64,000 nt of DNA, taken from NCBI RefSeq assembly GCF_047511655.1, contig NC_133392.1:28320001-28384000 (forward strand). Direction: 5' to 3'. A program made the translations under genes and the position numbers. Numbering within the stretch: position 1 is the stretch's first letter; each line of letters opens with the position of its first letter. The notes under the pieces were generated by a model that saw only the letters and a list, made by a program, of their open reading frames with translations, searched no databases and was not told the DNA's origin. The stretch is from Castor canadensis (taxonomy: Eukaryota > Chordata > Mammalia > Rodentia > Castoridae). Shown here piece after piece: positions 34,340 through 45,027 of the stretch.

Positions 34340-35365
34340 TCAATTTAAAAAAATGATGGGAAGAAGGAAGACATGATTTGGAAGCACCTTCCTTAATTCA
34401 GCCTTGGGAGTGTGTGCATTGAGTAGATGTTCTGTGATCATTTCCAAGTGCATGCCGTACCCTTGTATGAGCCCACTGCCTTGAACCAGACTGAAACTGT
34501 AATGGCAGGAAGGCAGGCACTGACCCTTGTGACTAGGACAAAGCTTCATGGGACACTGATATTGTGAGCCTGCCTCACCTCACCCATCAGTGAGTCAGCT
34601 AAGAAATGCCAAGCCCTGAAACCTAAGATCTCCTCTTTTGTCCCCAGCATATCTGGGACTCAGCTTGAACAGAGAAAGGGCTAGAAAGGGTTGGGGGCTC
34701 CAGAATGGGGAAGGAAAGGGATAGTACAGAGGGAGGGTGACATGTCTGAGCTGGTTTCCAGGATCCACCCAAGACTGATATCTCTGCAGCCACAGCCTCT
34801 ACCTCTGCTCCCCCCACCCAACTCTATTCCTGATGAACTCATCACTCTCCTTAGGCTCCTCTTGATCCTACCACCCCATCCCTCCCTAAGTTTCCTCAAC
34901 TCCCCCAATTATCTGCAGCTGACTCGCAGAGCTCACTAGCTCCCAGACCTGATCCTTGTCAATCTGTAAGTGCTCCCCAACACTGCCTTATTCCCAATGC
35001 CCAGCCTCCTAGAGCCCATTCAAACCCATTCCCTACCCATGATCCTTTCTTGAAGGTTGTCTTGAGCAGAGATGAGATTTGACTTGCATTAACTTTTCTC
35101 ACTGTAAGTGGGCTTCCATAGCTTTTCCTTGTTTAGAAACAGCCAAAATATATTCTAGGAGGCAATCAGCCTGTCTCCAGCTTCCTTCTCTCTGCCCTCA
35201 GCTGTATGTACACTCAGAAGAAAGTTCTGCATGATGGAACCTGTGCTTTTGAGTAACAAAGCAGGGAATATCCAGGCCCACCAGAGTTTAAGCCTGTCTG
35301 CCTCTCACATACACACAAGCAGACAGTTACACATATATGTAACTAATCCTATAAATTCACACACA
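34340..35365. other. No recognised feature
   Basis: Single-copy-looking DNA without exon signals. Confidence 0.35.
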
Positions 35366-35367
35366 TA

Positions 35368-35466
35368 TTAGACCAAACTGTAAGCTCCATGAGGCAGGGA
35401 CTATTTTTCTCCCATGATCTATCACAGCCCTATAACAGTGCTGGTATGTAAAAAATGTTTGTATAG
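35368..35466 (+). mobile_element. L2 3'-end fragment
   Basis: AAACTGTAAGCTCCATGAGG, CAGGGACTATTTTTC and CAGTGCTGGTATGTAAAAAA match the L2 tail. Confidence 0.7.
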
Positions 35467-35469
35467 AAA

Positions 35470-35800
35470 AAGGACACATAATGAAGCACATGCTTTGAAA
35501 TACATGTAATATACATAATAATACATCTGTATATAATGCTATGTGCACAGATACATATACCTACATATCAGCCACATTCATATACATGGGTATAGATAAT
35601 CCACATGCATACAGAATGAAACACACCTACATACATTTTATACATACAGCTTACATAGACTGCATACAAGCATATGCGCACACATATAACCACAATAAGC
35701 ATATAATAGATATTATTCATCTACAATTCATAGATGTAATATACAGATTATATGTATACTACACGTGTGTTGCATGTTCACATACACTAAACGAATACAA
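35470..35800. repeat. Degenerate TA/CATA-rich low-complexity DNA
   Basis: Enriched in ATACATA/CACATA words with no clear unit, an eroded microsatellite. Confidence 0.6.
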
Positions 35801-35817
35801 ATTGAAGAATTTATTGT

Positions 35818-36008
35818 TTATTTTTAGTACTGGGATTGAACCCTGGTTCTCACGCATGGTAGGCAGTCTTCCACCTGATCTATGCCCCTAGCCCGCCTTT
35901 TTAATACAGATGTTTCTTTTTTTTTTTTGAAGAACTGGGGTTTGAACTCAGTAACATTGTGCCTACTAGGCAGGCACTCTAACACTTGAGCCATGCCCCC
36001 AACCCCAG
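35818..36008 (-). mobile_element. Two antisense ID-type SINEs
   Basis: 35818-35898 (AGTACTGGGATTGAACCCTG) and 35911-36008 (T-run, GAACTGGGGTTTGAACTCAG), about 12 bases apart. Confidence 0.85.
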
Positions 36009-36057
36009 ATTTTTCTGAAGTCCCTGGCTCAAGCCTGGCTGCCACTACCATAAATAT

Positions 36058-36070
36058 TCACTAGATGGCA
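36058..36070 (+). promoter_or_regulatory. CTCF-like site (near-match)
   Basis: TCACTAGATGGCA differs from the CTCF core only at the first base. It lies just beyond a pair of SINEs. Confidence 0.35.
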
Positions 36071-36074
36071 TACG

Positions 36075-36975
36075 TCCCCCACTTCCTGTACTCCCCAGTG
36101 TTAACAGGGACGTCGCTTCTTCCCCTCCCCCAGATCCTCCCCCTACCCCGACCCCCGGCCCCTTAGGTTAAGACACAAAATTTGCATAGGCAGATGTACC
36201 CGTAAGTGCTCCCCGCCTCACCACCACCAGCACTGTGAACATGTCCTGGGTTTCCAAAGTCTGCCAAATTGGGCCTCTCCAAAGTCAGGTTTGTCCTCTC
36301 GAGCCTCCAGGCTTCTGTTGGGGGGGGGACCCCTGGAGACTCCAGTTCTCAAATCTACCTCAAGTTCACCAGCGAGCCAGAAGTTAGGCTAAGTTCCATC
36401 TTAGCCTAACCTAAGATTCAGACCAGCTCGACTGAGGAACTTAGAGCCTTCCCTTACAGTAAGGAGTAACCAGAAGCAGCGGCTCCATTCACCACGACAG
36501 GCCCCAAAGGGTGCTGAGGTCAGGACTGTTCGCACCCACGTGTCACTTACACGCCTGTACACACAGCCGTCTTTGGCTTACTCCTCGCGTTCTGCCCTGG
36601 ATAGGGGAGAGACGGACACCCAGTCAAAAGCTGGGAGAAGAACGGCCCAGCCCAGAGGCCACGGCCCCTCGGCTTGGAATGGGGGCTGGTCCCGGCTAAC
36701 TGCCAGGATTGGGCCCTGACTCGCCATCTCCCAGTCGGAGCCCGAAGAAGGTGAATCCGCTGTACCTAACACAATCTACTTAAAATCCCAGGGGCGGGGA
36801 TAGTGCGGAGGACAGAGCATTCCCGCCTCCTAGCCTGGGCTACTCCGGTCAGCTCTCCGGGAACCTCACACTTCTGGTGGGAGCAACCTAGCGGGGAAGC
36901 CTTGGAAACCCGTGGGAGGCCAAGCCCGTGCCAGCAGCCGCTCAGCTTCCCCGTCCTCCTCCCCTCTCTCCCCCG
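36075..36975. other. No gene recognised
   Basis: GC-rich single-copy-looking DNA leading into island J. Confidence 0.35.
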
Positions 36976-36979
36976 GGAG

Positions 36980-37145
36980 CAGCGGGAAATTATTTATTAA
37001 AACGCCGCCCGCGCTCTCATTTATTTGCGGTGAATAATCCTCGGCATCTCAGCGTGTTTATTAAACCTTTCCCGTCCCCGCGCCCGCATTACTTTAATAA
37101 TAAATCGCGTGTCACTTTCCAGCGACATTATTAAACCCCGTCTGC
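36980..37145. promoter_or_regulatory. Candidate enhancer island J, TTTATTA cluster
   Basis: Five TTTATT/TTATTAAA-type motifs within about 145 bases (36993-37002, near 37020, 37057-37065, 37093-37104, 37127-37135) sit in a CpG-containing, GC-rich context. TTTATTA is the preferred core of posterior HOX and CDX homeodomains (established). Use of this element is inference. Confidence 0.48.
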
Positions 37146-37390
37146 AGTAGCAGACGCGAAGTGTTGGGGAGGGTGGGTAGGCAGCAGGGGTCCTTCCTAT
37201 TCCAGGCTGCCGGGCTGAGCCAGCAGGGCGGCGGAGGGGGAAACAGGCTTCAAGGAGGCTGCTCCCAACCTACAACGTCTGCAAAGGCGATGGAGGAGTT
37301 CGGATTCCTCAGGAGGGGACCCTTTCTGGTCGGGTGGGGGTTTGGGCGAAAAGTCTCAGCTCTGAAGGTGGGCGGGGTCGGACCCATAGG

Positions 37391-37404
37391 CCCGCAGAGG
37401 GCGC
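37391..37404 (+). promoter_or_regulatory. CTCF-like site (near-match)
   Basis: CCCGCAGAGGGCGC fits the CTCF motif except for two bases in the left part. It points towards KAZALD1. Confidence 0.4.
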
Positions 37405-37409
37405 TTTGG

Positions 37410-38480
37410 AGCCCAGCTAGGCAAAGAACAAGCTAGGGGCGTATTCCCGGCTAATGCAGGCACTCAGATTCATGTCCTTTCTTCCGACGTGGAGCCGACC
37501 TTCCTAGGGTCGCACAGCTGAACTAGGCCCCCTCCTCCTCCCAACACCCCGGCTCCCGCATCCGCGGTCGCCTTGGAATTCGCTCTAAGTAGCCAGCGCA
37601 CTCGCGCTGTCGTGTGCGGCTCCCGGGGCCGCTAGGCTCCAGCCAGGGTTGGGAAATCAATGAGAACCATCTTCTGGCAAGGAAGCCCCGCCGCAAGGCA
37701 GAAGCAGATGGAGTAATAGTGCGTAGATGAGGGGGGCGGCCAAACTCTGGGGATGGGGTTCCGGACCACGCCCCTCCCAAGAGGCCCAGCTCCCTGCTTT
37801 GGGCCCCAGAGAACAAACTCAGACGCTGAGCCTAGAGCAGTCCCCTCCCGCAGTGGCGCCAGCTCCGGGTGGAGCCCAGGCGCGTCGCGTAGGAGGCCAT
37901 CCTCATCCACACATAGCATCTTGGCCTGCTGACTTATATTTTCATTCCCTCCTTCAATTATTTCTCCTCCCCGGGCTGTGGGAGGAGATTTAGGGAGCCT
38001 GAATGCATTTCTATGCGGGACTCCAAGTCAGACAGAACAGGTCACAACTGGGGCAGGTTCACCATGACTTCGGGTTCAGTGGGGAAATGGAAAGGTTCCT
38101 ATGGGAGCTGGAGAAGGGTGTGGCCCACACAGGTGACCCAACTTCTCCCCTACTCCAGTTTATTCGTTTATACTGGGGTCCCACCCACATAGACCTGATT
38201 CCCCACTCTGTGTGGAAAGCAAGATGAATCTTGCCAGAGCAAGATGAATAGCGGGACAGGTAATCTCTATGCCATCCCTAATGGAGAACAGACAGGATGC
38301 CCTCCCTCCAACCAGATGGCTCCAGGCTGTCTCCTTAGAGGGCAGGGTAGGTCAGAGTCCAAGCTTTGTCCCATGTGTTGGGCATGTGCTTAGAGAGCAG
38401 TACCTGCAGCTTCTAGACGTCAGAGTCCTGTTAGTGTGGGAGGCCTCCCAGGGGTGCTCCGTGTTCATGTGCACATCTGC
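37410..38480. other. No gene recognised
   Basis: CpG-containing sequence to about 37900, then a TCAATTATTTC-containing patch at 37915-38015 that may be a further conserved element. Distal KAZALD1 3' flank. Confidence 0.35.
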
Positions 38481-38484
38481 AAGA

Positions 38485-39170
38485 ACTGTCTGTGTGTGGT
38501 TTATTTATATCTTTATTGGTGCCCACCGTGCCCAGTCTTGCACTAGGTAGGCTTTGTCTACTGCGAAGTATGATATGGAGCTACCCCACCCCTCTTACTA
38601 CACTGAGCTAAACCAGTTCCATTGTGTTCTCTTGTACAACAAATGGCAAACAGCAAAAAGGACTGCTGTTTGTAGGCACAACTGGGTCTTGGGCAAGAGA
38701 GAAAACTGGAGGATGAGTTTTGAGGACAGTAAACTGAGGCTAGGCAAAGGTTACGGATCAGCAAAACAGCAGGAACCAGGGTTTGTGGAGAAGGGCACTT
38801 AGGAGAGACTGGCTGAGCAGGGCTGGAGGGAGGGCTCCTGGGAAGAGGAGGATCCTGGTATTTGCCTCATTGTGTGTGTCCCAGCCAGAGCCACCTTGGG
38901 GATTAGCAGGCAGCTGTTACCTTCTGCCTGGATTAGCCCATCTGGCCAGGGCATCTCTTGCATAGGCCACCATCCTCATTTCTCCCTCTCTTCCTTCCTC
39001 CTCCAACCTGTCTCTCCCCTACCACCACTACCATGATCACTCTTTGAGGAGCACTAAACCAATCTATGAAGGAACCTTGTTCACTCTTTCCAGGTCTTTT
39101 CCAGGTCTTCTCAAGAGCAGGATTAGATACTATACCCACTCACCCACCCCCACAAGTCAGAGATCTGGAC
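38485..39170 (-). other. KAZALD1: KAZALD1 3' UTR with poly(A) signals
   Basis: Downstream of the stop the first AATAAA hexamers on the minus strand are at 38517-38512 and 38505-38500, about 650 nt from the stop. The cleavage site just below is inferred. More distal sites cannot be excluded. Confidence 0.45.
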
Positions 39171-39265
39171 CTAATAGTAATCCTCATTCTCTTCACTTTC
39201 AGCCTCCTCCTCAGGAACCAGATTCAGTGATCGTAGCTGGGGGATGCCTGTGGAGTTCAGCTGGT
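39171..39265 (-). CDS. KAZALD1: KAZALD1 exon 5 (acidic C-terminal tail)
   Basis: The acceptor is CTGTGTTTGCAG. The exon encodes DQLNSTGIP and an acidic tail ending EENEDYY followed by TAG at 39173-39171. The Glu/Asp-flanked tyrosines could be sulfated (inference). Confidence 0.95.
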
Positions 39266-41484
39266 CTGCAAACACAGGTGGCAAAGGAGAGAGAACAGGG
39301 GAGAGGGGCTGCTGATGCCCATATATCCCAGTCTGTGGGAAAGCTGTGCTTGTGTGTGCACACATGTGGACTGTTTCCTATAAGCACATTCAAGAGCCCT
39401 AATCCAGCACATCCTCCCAACTCCCAGAGTTCAGAGCTCCCCCTTACCTGGTGTGAGCACTGTCAGGGTAGCTGGGGCCTCAACCTGACCCACAGCATTC
39501 CGGGCAAGGCAGCGGTAGGTGCCTTCATCACTGGGACGCACAGCCTGAATCTGCAGCCAGCTGGTCACCTCAAACCTCTGAGGTCCACCCCTAAACTGGA
39601 GCCAGATGTGTAGTCAGTAAGGTCATTTTGATTTGCCCAAGGCTGCTGGAAGGAAGCCTATGTTCTCTGACCCTACCTGCACAGAGATGTGGGGGTCATC
39701 CCCTGGCAGCTGGATGTCCAATCCGTCCTTCCTCCACTCGATGGAGGCCATGGGGTAGGCAAACACTTCACAGCCAAAGATCACATCCTGCCCCGACACA
39801 TTCCAAATGTTGTGAGGCTGAGACACAATCAGGGGCTCTAGGGGGTGGAGGCAGGAGGCCTGAGAACAGGATGGTACATCCAGCCCAACAAGGACACAAT
39901 ACAAAAGTTATTGTGGACATGTTTGTAGCAGAGCACAACATATACAGAGGTCAATACACATTCATAAACAAAACACGACATGTACAGATACATGCTAATG
40001 AAGATGAAAGTACACACACATCTAGAAAGTACACACAGCTATAGAGACATATGCATACATGTAAACGCAGAGGACCATGCAAATTACACAAACAAGCACA
40101 CAGACCCACACCTCAGGTTGGCAGCAAGACTTTGTCCCAGACTGCTCTCTGGTCATTCCACCCTCCAGCCCTTTTCCTGCTGTGCTTATAACCAGCACCT
40201 CCCTCCCCCCTCCTTCCCCTTTTCTAATCAGGCCCAGTTCCCAAAGGCCTAAAAAGCAGCTCTCCCTCCATTCCAGGAGGGCCCCTGGGGGCAGGGAGGG
40301 ATTGTGACAAAGACAGGAGAACCTGAAACCAGGCTTGGAAAGAAGAGATAGGTTATTGGGGTCCCCTGCTGTAGCATTTGTTTTCACTCTGCCTCAGCCA
40401 AGCCAGACTGGGAGGGGGGTGCCGGGGACGGGGGTTGCGAGCGGGGGTGTTCAGGAAATGGAGGTTAGGAAAGCGGCCAAAGAAAACTTCAGCCTTGAAC
40501 GGCCCCCAGCCCCCAGGGATGAGAGGAGGGAAAAGCGTTACCCTTTCACTAATCGCTAAATGCCCGAGAGGAGAGGCTGGGTTAACAGATGGCATCTCAC
40601 AGGAACCCCTTCTTACTGCCTGGGCTCCAGTGATCTTGGCGAAGTCTGGGGTTCTTTTCAATTTTGGGCCAACTATTGGCTATGTGCCTGTTCCCTCGGA
40701 GGGTGGGTCCCTGCTAGTCCGGGCAGGCGTTTTTTAGGCGACTCAGCACGCTAAACCTCCCCACAAAGCTCGGACCTGCACTTTAGGCAGCGACCTCTGA
40801 CGACAAGGAGCGTGAGCAGGGTCTGACACTGGACTCAAGGCCTTCTGGGCCTTATCTTTTTCGATTTGCTGGCCAGATCAATGCTGTTTAGGGTCGGAAA
40901 GCAGTGCCCGAAGGAAGCCCAAATCCTGGGGGTAAGGGCCCCGGTTCGTGCGTACCCGATTCGCAGGGCCCTGGGTGCGCCACTGTAAGATTGGCGTCGG
41001 GCCGAGCGCGGGCCGCCTCCTGCAGGCGGCAGATCTGGGCGTAAGTACGACCGTCAGAACCGCAAAGTGGGTGCTGCGAGCGGCAGACACACAGCGGCTC
41101 CGGCACCTCTCCGTGGTTCAGGTCGCCGCCTGCGTCCAGCTGGCACTCAAGCTGCTCTCCGCAGCGTCCGTAGAAATGAGCGCTGGGGTCCAGGTCGCAC
41201 AGCTGACCCTCGAGGTTGGCGCATTCCCAGCAGCAATCGCAAGCATCGCGCACCCGACCCGCTAGGCAGCCCCGCGGCGCGGCGCACTCTTCTGGCCGGC
41301 AGGGAGCGCAGCCCTCGCCCTCGGCTAGTAGCCTCAGCCAGCCGCGCCTCAGGTAATCGGGGCCTGAGGACGGCCTTGCGCTGGTCGGGGGCGGCGTCCG
41401 CACCACCAGCAGTAACAGTAGCAGGGGCAGCGCCAAGGCAGCTGCCGCATGGTTAGTTGGAAGCCCTGTGAGCACTCGGGGCAT
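39171..41484 (-). CDS. KAZALD1: KAZALD1, secreted IGFBP-related Kazal/Ig protein (4 coding exons)
   Basis: Joining 41484-40956, 39837-39677, 39595-39448 and 39265-39171 gives 933 nt, 310 residues plus TAG. All junctions are GT-AG and phases match (1, 0, 1). Residues 13-36 form a hydrophobic signal peptide. Residues 58-114 are a cysteine-dense IGFBP N-terminal domain, with a DACDCCWEC core where classical IGFBPs have GCGCC. Residues 132-174 are a Kazal-like module (LCGSDGRTYAQIC), and residues about 178-278 an Ig C2 domain (C199, W211, C259 in YRC). The C-terminus is an acidic tail ending DYY. N-glycosylation sequons lie at N165, N189 and N283. The family (IGFBP-rP10, Bono1) is a secreted matrix factor linked to osteoblast proliferation and bone repair. 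The start is fixed by an in-frame TAG formed by the last three bases of the non-coding first exon. Length is close to the roughly 300-residue family norm and no key cysteine is lost. The start context is weak (C at -3, C at +4). Confidence 0.95.
39448..39595 (-). CDS. KAZALD1: KAZALD1 exon 4 (second half of Ig domain)
   Basis: The acceptor is TCTGGCTCCAG and the donor CCAG|GTAAGG; 148 nt. It encodes FRGGPQRFEV through the canonical Ig motif SDEGTYRC to TVLTP, phase 1 out. Confidence 0.95.
39677..39837 (-). CDS. KAZALD1: KAZALD1 exon 3 (first half of Ig domain)
   Basis: The acceptor is CCACCCCCTAG and the donor CAG|GTAGGG; 161 nt. It completes a split Glu codon and encodes the Ig C2 start, including GQDVIFGCEVFAYP and IEWRKDG, ending HISVQ. 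Confidence 0.95.
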
Positions 41485-41502
41485 CAGCGCGTTGGTGGCA
41501 CC
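40956..41502 (-). CDS. KAZALD1: KAZALD1 exon 2 (first coding exon)
   Basis: The acceptor is a pyrimidine-rich tract ending CTGGCAG just above 41502. After 18 nt of 5' UTR the coding part runs from ATG 41484 to 40956 (529 nt, phase 1 out) and encodes the signal peptide, IGFBP-N and Kazal-like modules. The donor reads TCGG|GTACGC. The open frame continues to 40888 only by reading into the intron. Confidence 0.93.
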
Positions 41503-41895
41503 CTGCCAGGGAGGGAAGTCAGGTCAGGAGGTCAGAAACAAAGCCACTCACTGCTTCTTGTACTAAAGCTTGACCCTAGAACTGCCCCCTTCCCTGCTAC
41601 TTCGGAGTCAAGTAGACTCCCCTCCCCCATGATCCCCTAGGGGTTATCCAGTTGTGTCAGTGATTGGGCTGTTTTTGGAGGGCTTGGAGAGTGAGAAGAG
41701 AGGACGAGGTGATAAAGCTCACGGGCGCTCATACACACAAATACCATCAGTACCACCTCCATAAACCACCAACTCTGGTGCTCCTTTACTCCAGAGATGG
41801 ATGAAAGTGGATGGCTCCAGAAGTTGTTAAGGGGCAGGGGGGATTAAGGGAGGGGGAAATGCTCCATGCAGGTGGTCTGCGGCCCAAGGACTCAC

Positions 41896-42055
41896 CTAGT
41901 GTCCTGGACTAGGCCCCTCGGAGCAGCTATGATTCCAATCCCAAAGAGTAGGCGACGGAAAGCGAGCAGAGGCTCACAAACAGTCGGATGGACCCGCTGG
42001 TCGCCTCTGCTCCCGCCGGTGGATCTCCGAGAGTCCACGGAATAGGATTCAGAGA
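41896..42055 (-). other. KAZALD1: KAZALD1 non-coding exon 1 (5' UTR)
   Basis: A consensus donor, ACTAG|GTGAGTC, ends at 41896 on the minus strand, 393 nt upstream of the exon 2 acceptor. GC boxes lie just upstream. No ATG occurs on the minus strand in this segment, and its final TAG is in frame with the exon 2 ATG. The 5' boundary (transcription start) is estimated from the GC boxes, not observed. A leading non-coding exon matches mammalian KAZALD1 structure. Confidence 0.65.
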
Positions 42056-42100
42056 GCAACTCCTCCGCCCCTTCTCCCCGCCCCTCGACGTCGTATACCC
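42056..42100 (-). promoter_or_regulatory. KAZALD1: KAZALD1 core promoter, GC boxes
   Basis: Two Sp/KLF-type GC boxes lie at 42076-42084 and 42062-42071 (GGGGCGGGG and GGGGCGGAGG on the minus strand). A palindromic CGACGTCG is at 42086-42093. No clear TATA box sits at the usual distance. The CpG-rich surroundings run from about 40.9 to 43.3 kb. Confidence 0.6.
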
Positions 42101-43260
42101 TCCTTCCCCCTAGTTCTGAGGTTACCAATTTTATGCAGCCCCACAGGGACCCTCCCGGGACATTTCCTTTTAGCCTAGCCCAAAATCACAATGAGAGCGC
42201 AGAGTAGCGTAATCGGACACCAAAGCTGGGAATGGAAGGGTGCGAGGCCTGGAGACAGGAGCGGGGGTAGAGGGATGGCTGGGAAGTTCAAAAAACAGGA
42301 CACCATCCGACTTTTACTGTTCCTGGGGGCGACTAGAACAGCTACATTATGGGGAGGAGAAAGAAGCTGTGGTGCCAAGTCATTTTACGTCGATGTCTGG
42401 GCGCTTCTTGAGGGCAAGGCCAACCAACGTCCTCTCCCTGCAGCCCAGGGCCGGCTTCCCCGGGGGCGGTTGCAGCCTTGTCCACCCAGTTTCTCCACCG
42501 AGGCGCGGACCGGTCTCGGCGTTTACATTTGCCTTTCCACATCTGGACTCTTCTCTACCCACATCCGGCAGGTGCTTCAACCCAGCGGATGAGCCGGGTA
42601 ATTAGAGGTCGGAACTGACTAGCGGCCACAGGGAGAGGCAGGCGGGGCGCCTTCTCAGCGGGCGTCGCTCCGGGTCCGGATTACAGGTTATGGTTGCGAT
42701 ACTTGCAGGGCCAGAGGCACTCAGTCTCAAGGCTACCACCAACGCCACCGTGGCACTTCGGGCTGGGGGTGGGGAGGAGACCATCCCTGCAGGCCGAGCC
42801 GCCAAACCTCGGCTCGCCAGGCCCCGCCCGGGTCTACCCAAAGCAGCTTCAGAAGCCTCATCACAGACAAGTCAGTAGCTGCTGAAACCGGGTTTGCAGC
42901 CCGAGCCGGGCGGTACTAAGTCAGGCTCCGCCCAAGAGGCCCCCGGCTAGGATCACGGTCCCAGAGTGTGCATGCGCACTGGGTCCCCGGAGAGTAAAGC
43001 TCTCAGAGGCGGCCCGACACCCTGCCCTGGAAGAGCTCAGCTGAACTCCGCCAAGCCCTTCTCTTAGGGGCTCCCGAACCGCATAAACGCCACGCCTGGC
43101 TAGAGTGGTTCTGACAAGGTTGGCCGAAGGCACCCTGGTCTCAAACTCGAAAGACGAGAAGTGAGCATCACGCGAGGTCTTGGAACTGTCGCGAGAATCA
43201 GAACGGGAAATCTGGGTTTTGAGAACAGGAAAAGCCCGCGGGTTTTAAACATGTAAAGAA
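42101..43260. other. CpG-rich upstream flank of KAZALD1
   Basis: GC- and CpG-rich single-copy DNA with no recognisable exon, repeat or protein frame. It may extend the CpG island or hold a divergent transcript start. Confidence 0.45.
43189..43196. promoter_or_regulatory. TCGCGAGA element
   Basis: TCGCGAGA is the core of the CGCG element (TCTCGCGAGA) bound by BANP at CpG-island promoters (established). It lies at the outer edge of the CpG-rich KAZALD1 upstream region. Confidence 0.4.
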
Positions 43261-43784
43261 TGGGCGGGGCCAGCTATCATCGATTATTTTTGCTGATCCC
43301 TTGTCCTCGGCCTGGAGAACAACCGAGTGTCGGCCTGCGGGCAAAGGTGAACTATGAGAGAACTGAAGGAAATCCTTTAAAAGGCGGGAGAAGGAGTCTT
43401 GCAGAGCGGACGAATAGAGCCAGCCCAAAGGAGGTCCCTGGCTCTGACAAAACCCCTTTGGGGACTGGATCATTGTCCGGGAGATCTCAATGAGTTGCTC
43501 AAATGAATTGGCTCCGAAGCTTGGAGCCAATATTAAAATAACCAGCTCCACAGAGCTAGAAACTCTTACAGTGCTTTACTGTTGTCTGTGCTTACTTTCA
43601 GCCTTTGCTGTGCTCTAAGTCTCGTAGTAGGAACCATGCCTATTTCTCCCCTGTGAATCTATCCCCGTAACAGGCAGCAACAGTTAGTTGTGATTTAACT
43701 GTGAAAGACTTCCTGAATGTTGAAGCCAAATTTAACCTGGATTTTCTGAGTGAAGGAGACTAGAGACTAGCTCGACAGGGAACG

Positions 43785-43799
43785 AGCGCCCTCTGGTGG
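43785..43799 (-). promoter_or_regulatory. CTCF-like site upstream of KAZALD1
   Basis: The minus strand reads CCACCAGAGGGCGCT, a full match to the CTCF consensus. It lies about 1.7 kb upstream of the KAZALD1 promoter. Confidence 0.6.
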
Positions 43800-43892
43800 T
43801 TTTTCTGCTGAAGAGACTATGACTATGTATACAGCAGGCACCAAAGCTGTAGACTATAGAAGGGGCCCGCTTTAACTTTAAGAGTAATGTAA

Positions 43893-43978
43893 TGGGGCCA
43901 GGGTGTGGTTCAAGAGTTATAATGCCTGTCTAGCAAGCGCAAGGCCCTGAGTTCAAACCCCAGTGCCACAAAAAAATC
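43893..43978 (+). mobile_element. ID-type SINE
   Basis: GCCAGGGTGTGGTTCAAGAG to GTTCAAACCCCAGTGCCAC with an A-tail. Confidence 0.85.
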
Positions 43979-43979
43979 C

Positions 43980-44385
43980 ACGATTCTTGTTAAAAAGTAA
44001 ATATTTTAGAAGGGAGTTGTTTGCATAAAATAATTTGAAAGCCTAGACACATTCCCAGATCCTTATTATCTGATACTTTATCCATTTAAACTCCAAAACA
44101 CATTCAGTAATAACTATGTGCGTCATAAATACTAAATAAATAGCAAAATATTTTGTATATTCATATCTTGAAAATGTTGACTCACGTTGGGTTCATGGTG
44201 TTGGGCCAAAGGGAAAGGATTTTCTAGTCTAAATGATGAGAGTACTACAAGGAGAGAAGCCAGGTGTAGCATCTATATGAGGGAGACTAGATTCAGATGA
44301 ATATAGTGAAATTTACATTTGTTGAAGAATATATGGCCTTGATTCTTGTTCCCCTTTCCTGAATGCTTGTATTAAAGAAGAAATG
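43980..44385. other. No recognised feature
   Basis: AT-rich sequence of unknown origin, possibly an old transposon remnant. Confidence 0.35.
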
Positions 44386-44387
44386 AG

Positions 44388-44672
44388 GCTTGGTGTAGTG
44401 GTATTAGCCTGTAATCCCAGCTGCTTGGGAGGCCAAGCTAAGAGGTAGCTTGGAGGGGAAAAAGTTATTGAGACCCTAACTCAAAACACAAGCTGGATTG
44501 GTGGACCGGCCTGTAATCCCAGCTACATTGGAGGCAGAGGTAGGTGGATCCTGATTAGAGGCCAGTCTGGGAAAAAGCACAAGATGCTATCTGAAAAATA
44601 ACTGAAGAAAAAGGTACTGTGAGCATGGCTCAAGTTGAGTTCAAACCCCAGTACCACCAAGCAAAAAAAAAA
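44388..44672 (+). mobile_element. B1-B1-ID trimer SINE
   Basis: Two B1-type units (CCTGTAATCCCAGCTGCTTG and CCTGTAATCCCAGCTACATT) followed by an ID unit ending CCCCAGTACCACC. Confidence 0.82.
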
Positions 44673-44675
44673 AAG

Positions 44676-44875
44676 TAATGAGGTGGCATGGTGGCCCAAA
44701 CCTGTAACCCTAGCTACTGGGGAGGCTAAAATAGGAGGATCACAAGTCCTAGGCCTACCTGGAAACCCTGCCTCAAAATAAAAGGTAATAGAAGGGCTGG
44801 GGTTATTGCTCAGTAGTAGAGTGCTTGCCTAGTATGTACACAGCTGTGGGTTTGGTCCCCAGCACTAGAAAAAAA
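44676..44875 (+). mobile_element. B1+ID composite SINE
   Basis: GGTGGCATGGTGGCCCAAAC, AACCCTAGCTACTGGGGAGG, then the ID unit GGGCTGGGGTTATTGCTCAG to GTCCCCAGCACTAG. Confidence 0.88.
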
Positions 44876-45027
44876 ATGTTTGCGAATCATAACATGGAGT
44901 TCACAGATTATCATACTTTCACTTTCAGCCACTGATCAACGAAATAACTGAATTATAGTGATAGAATGAAAAGGGCACTACATAAATGAACAATGTAAGG
45001 TGAAACAAGGTATAAAGATTCAGTGTA

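Noticed and set aside
39044-39613. 189-codon plus-strand open frame
   Set aside because: It is the antisense shadow of KAZALD1 exons 4 and 5.
40888-40955. Extension of KAZALD1 exon 2 to the stop at 40888
   Set aside because: The GTACGC donor at 40955 and the phase-matched exon 3 show that this stretch is intron read-through.
41067-41456. 129-codon plus-strand open frame
   Set aside because: Antisense shadow of the GC-rich KAZALD1 exon 2.
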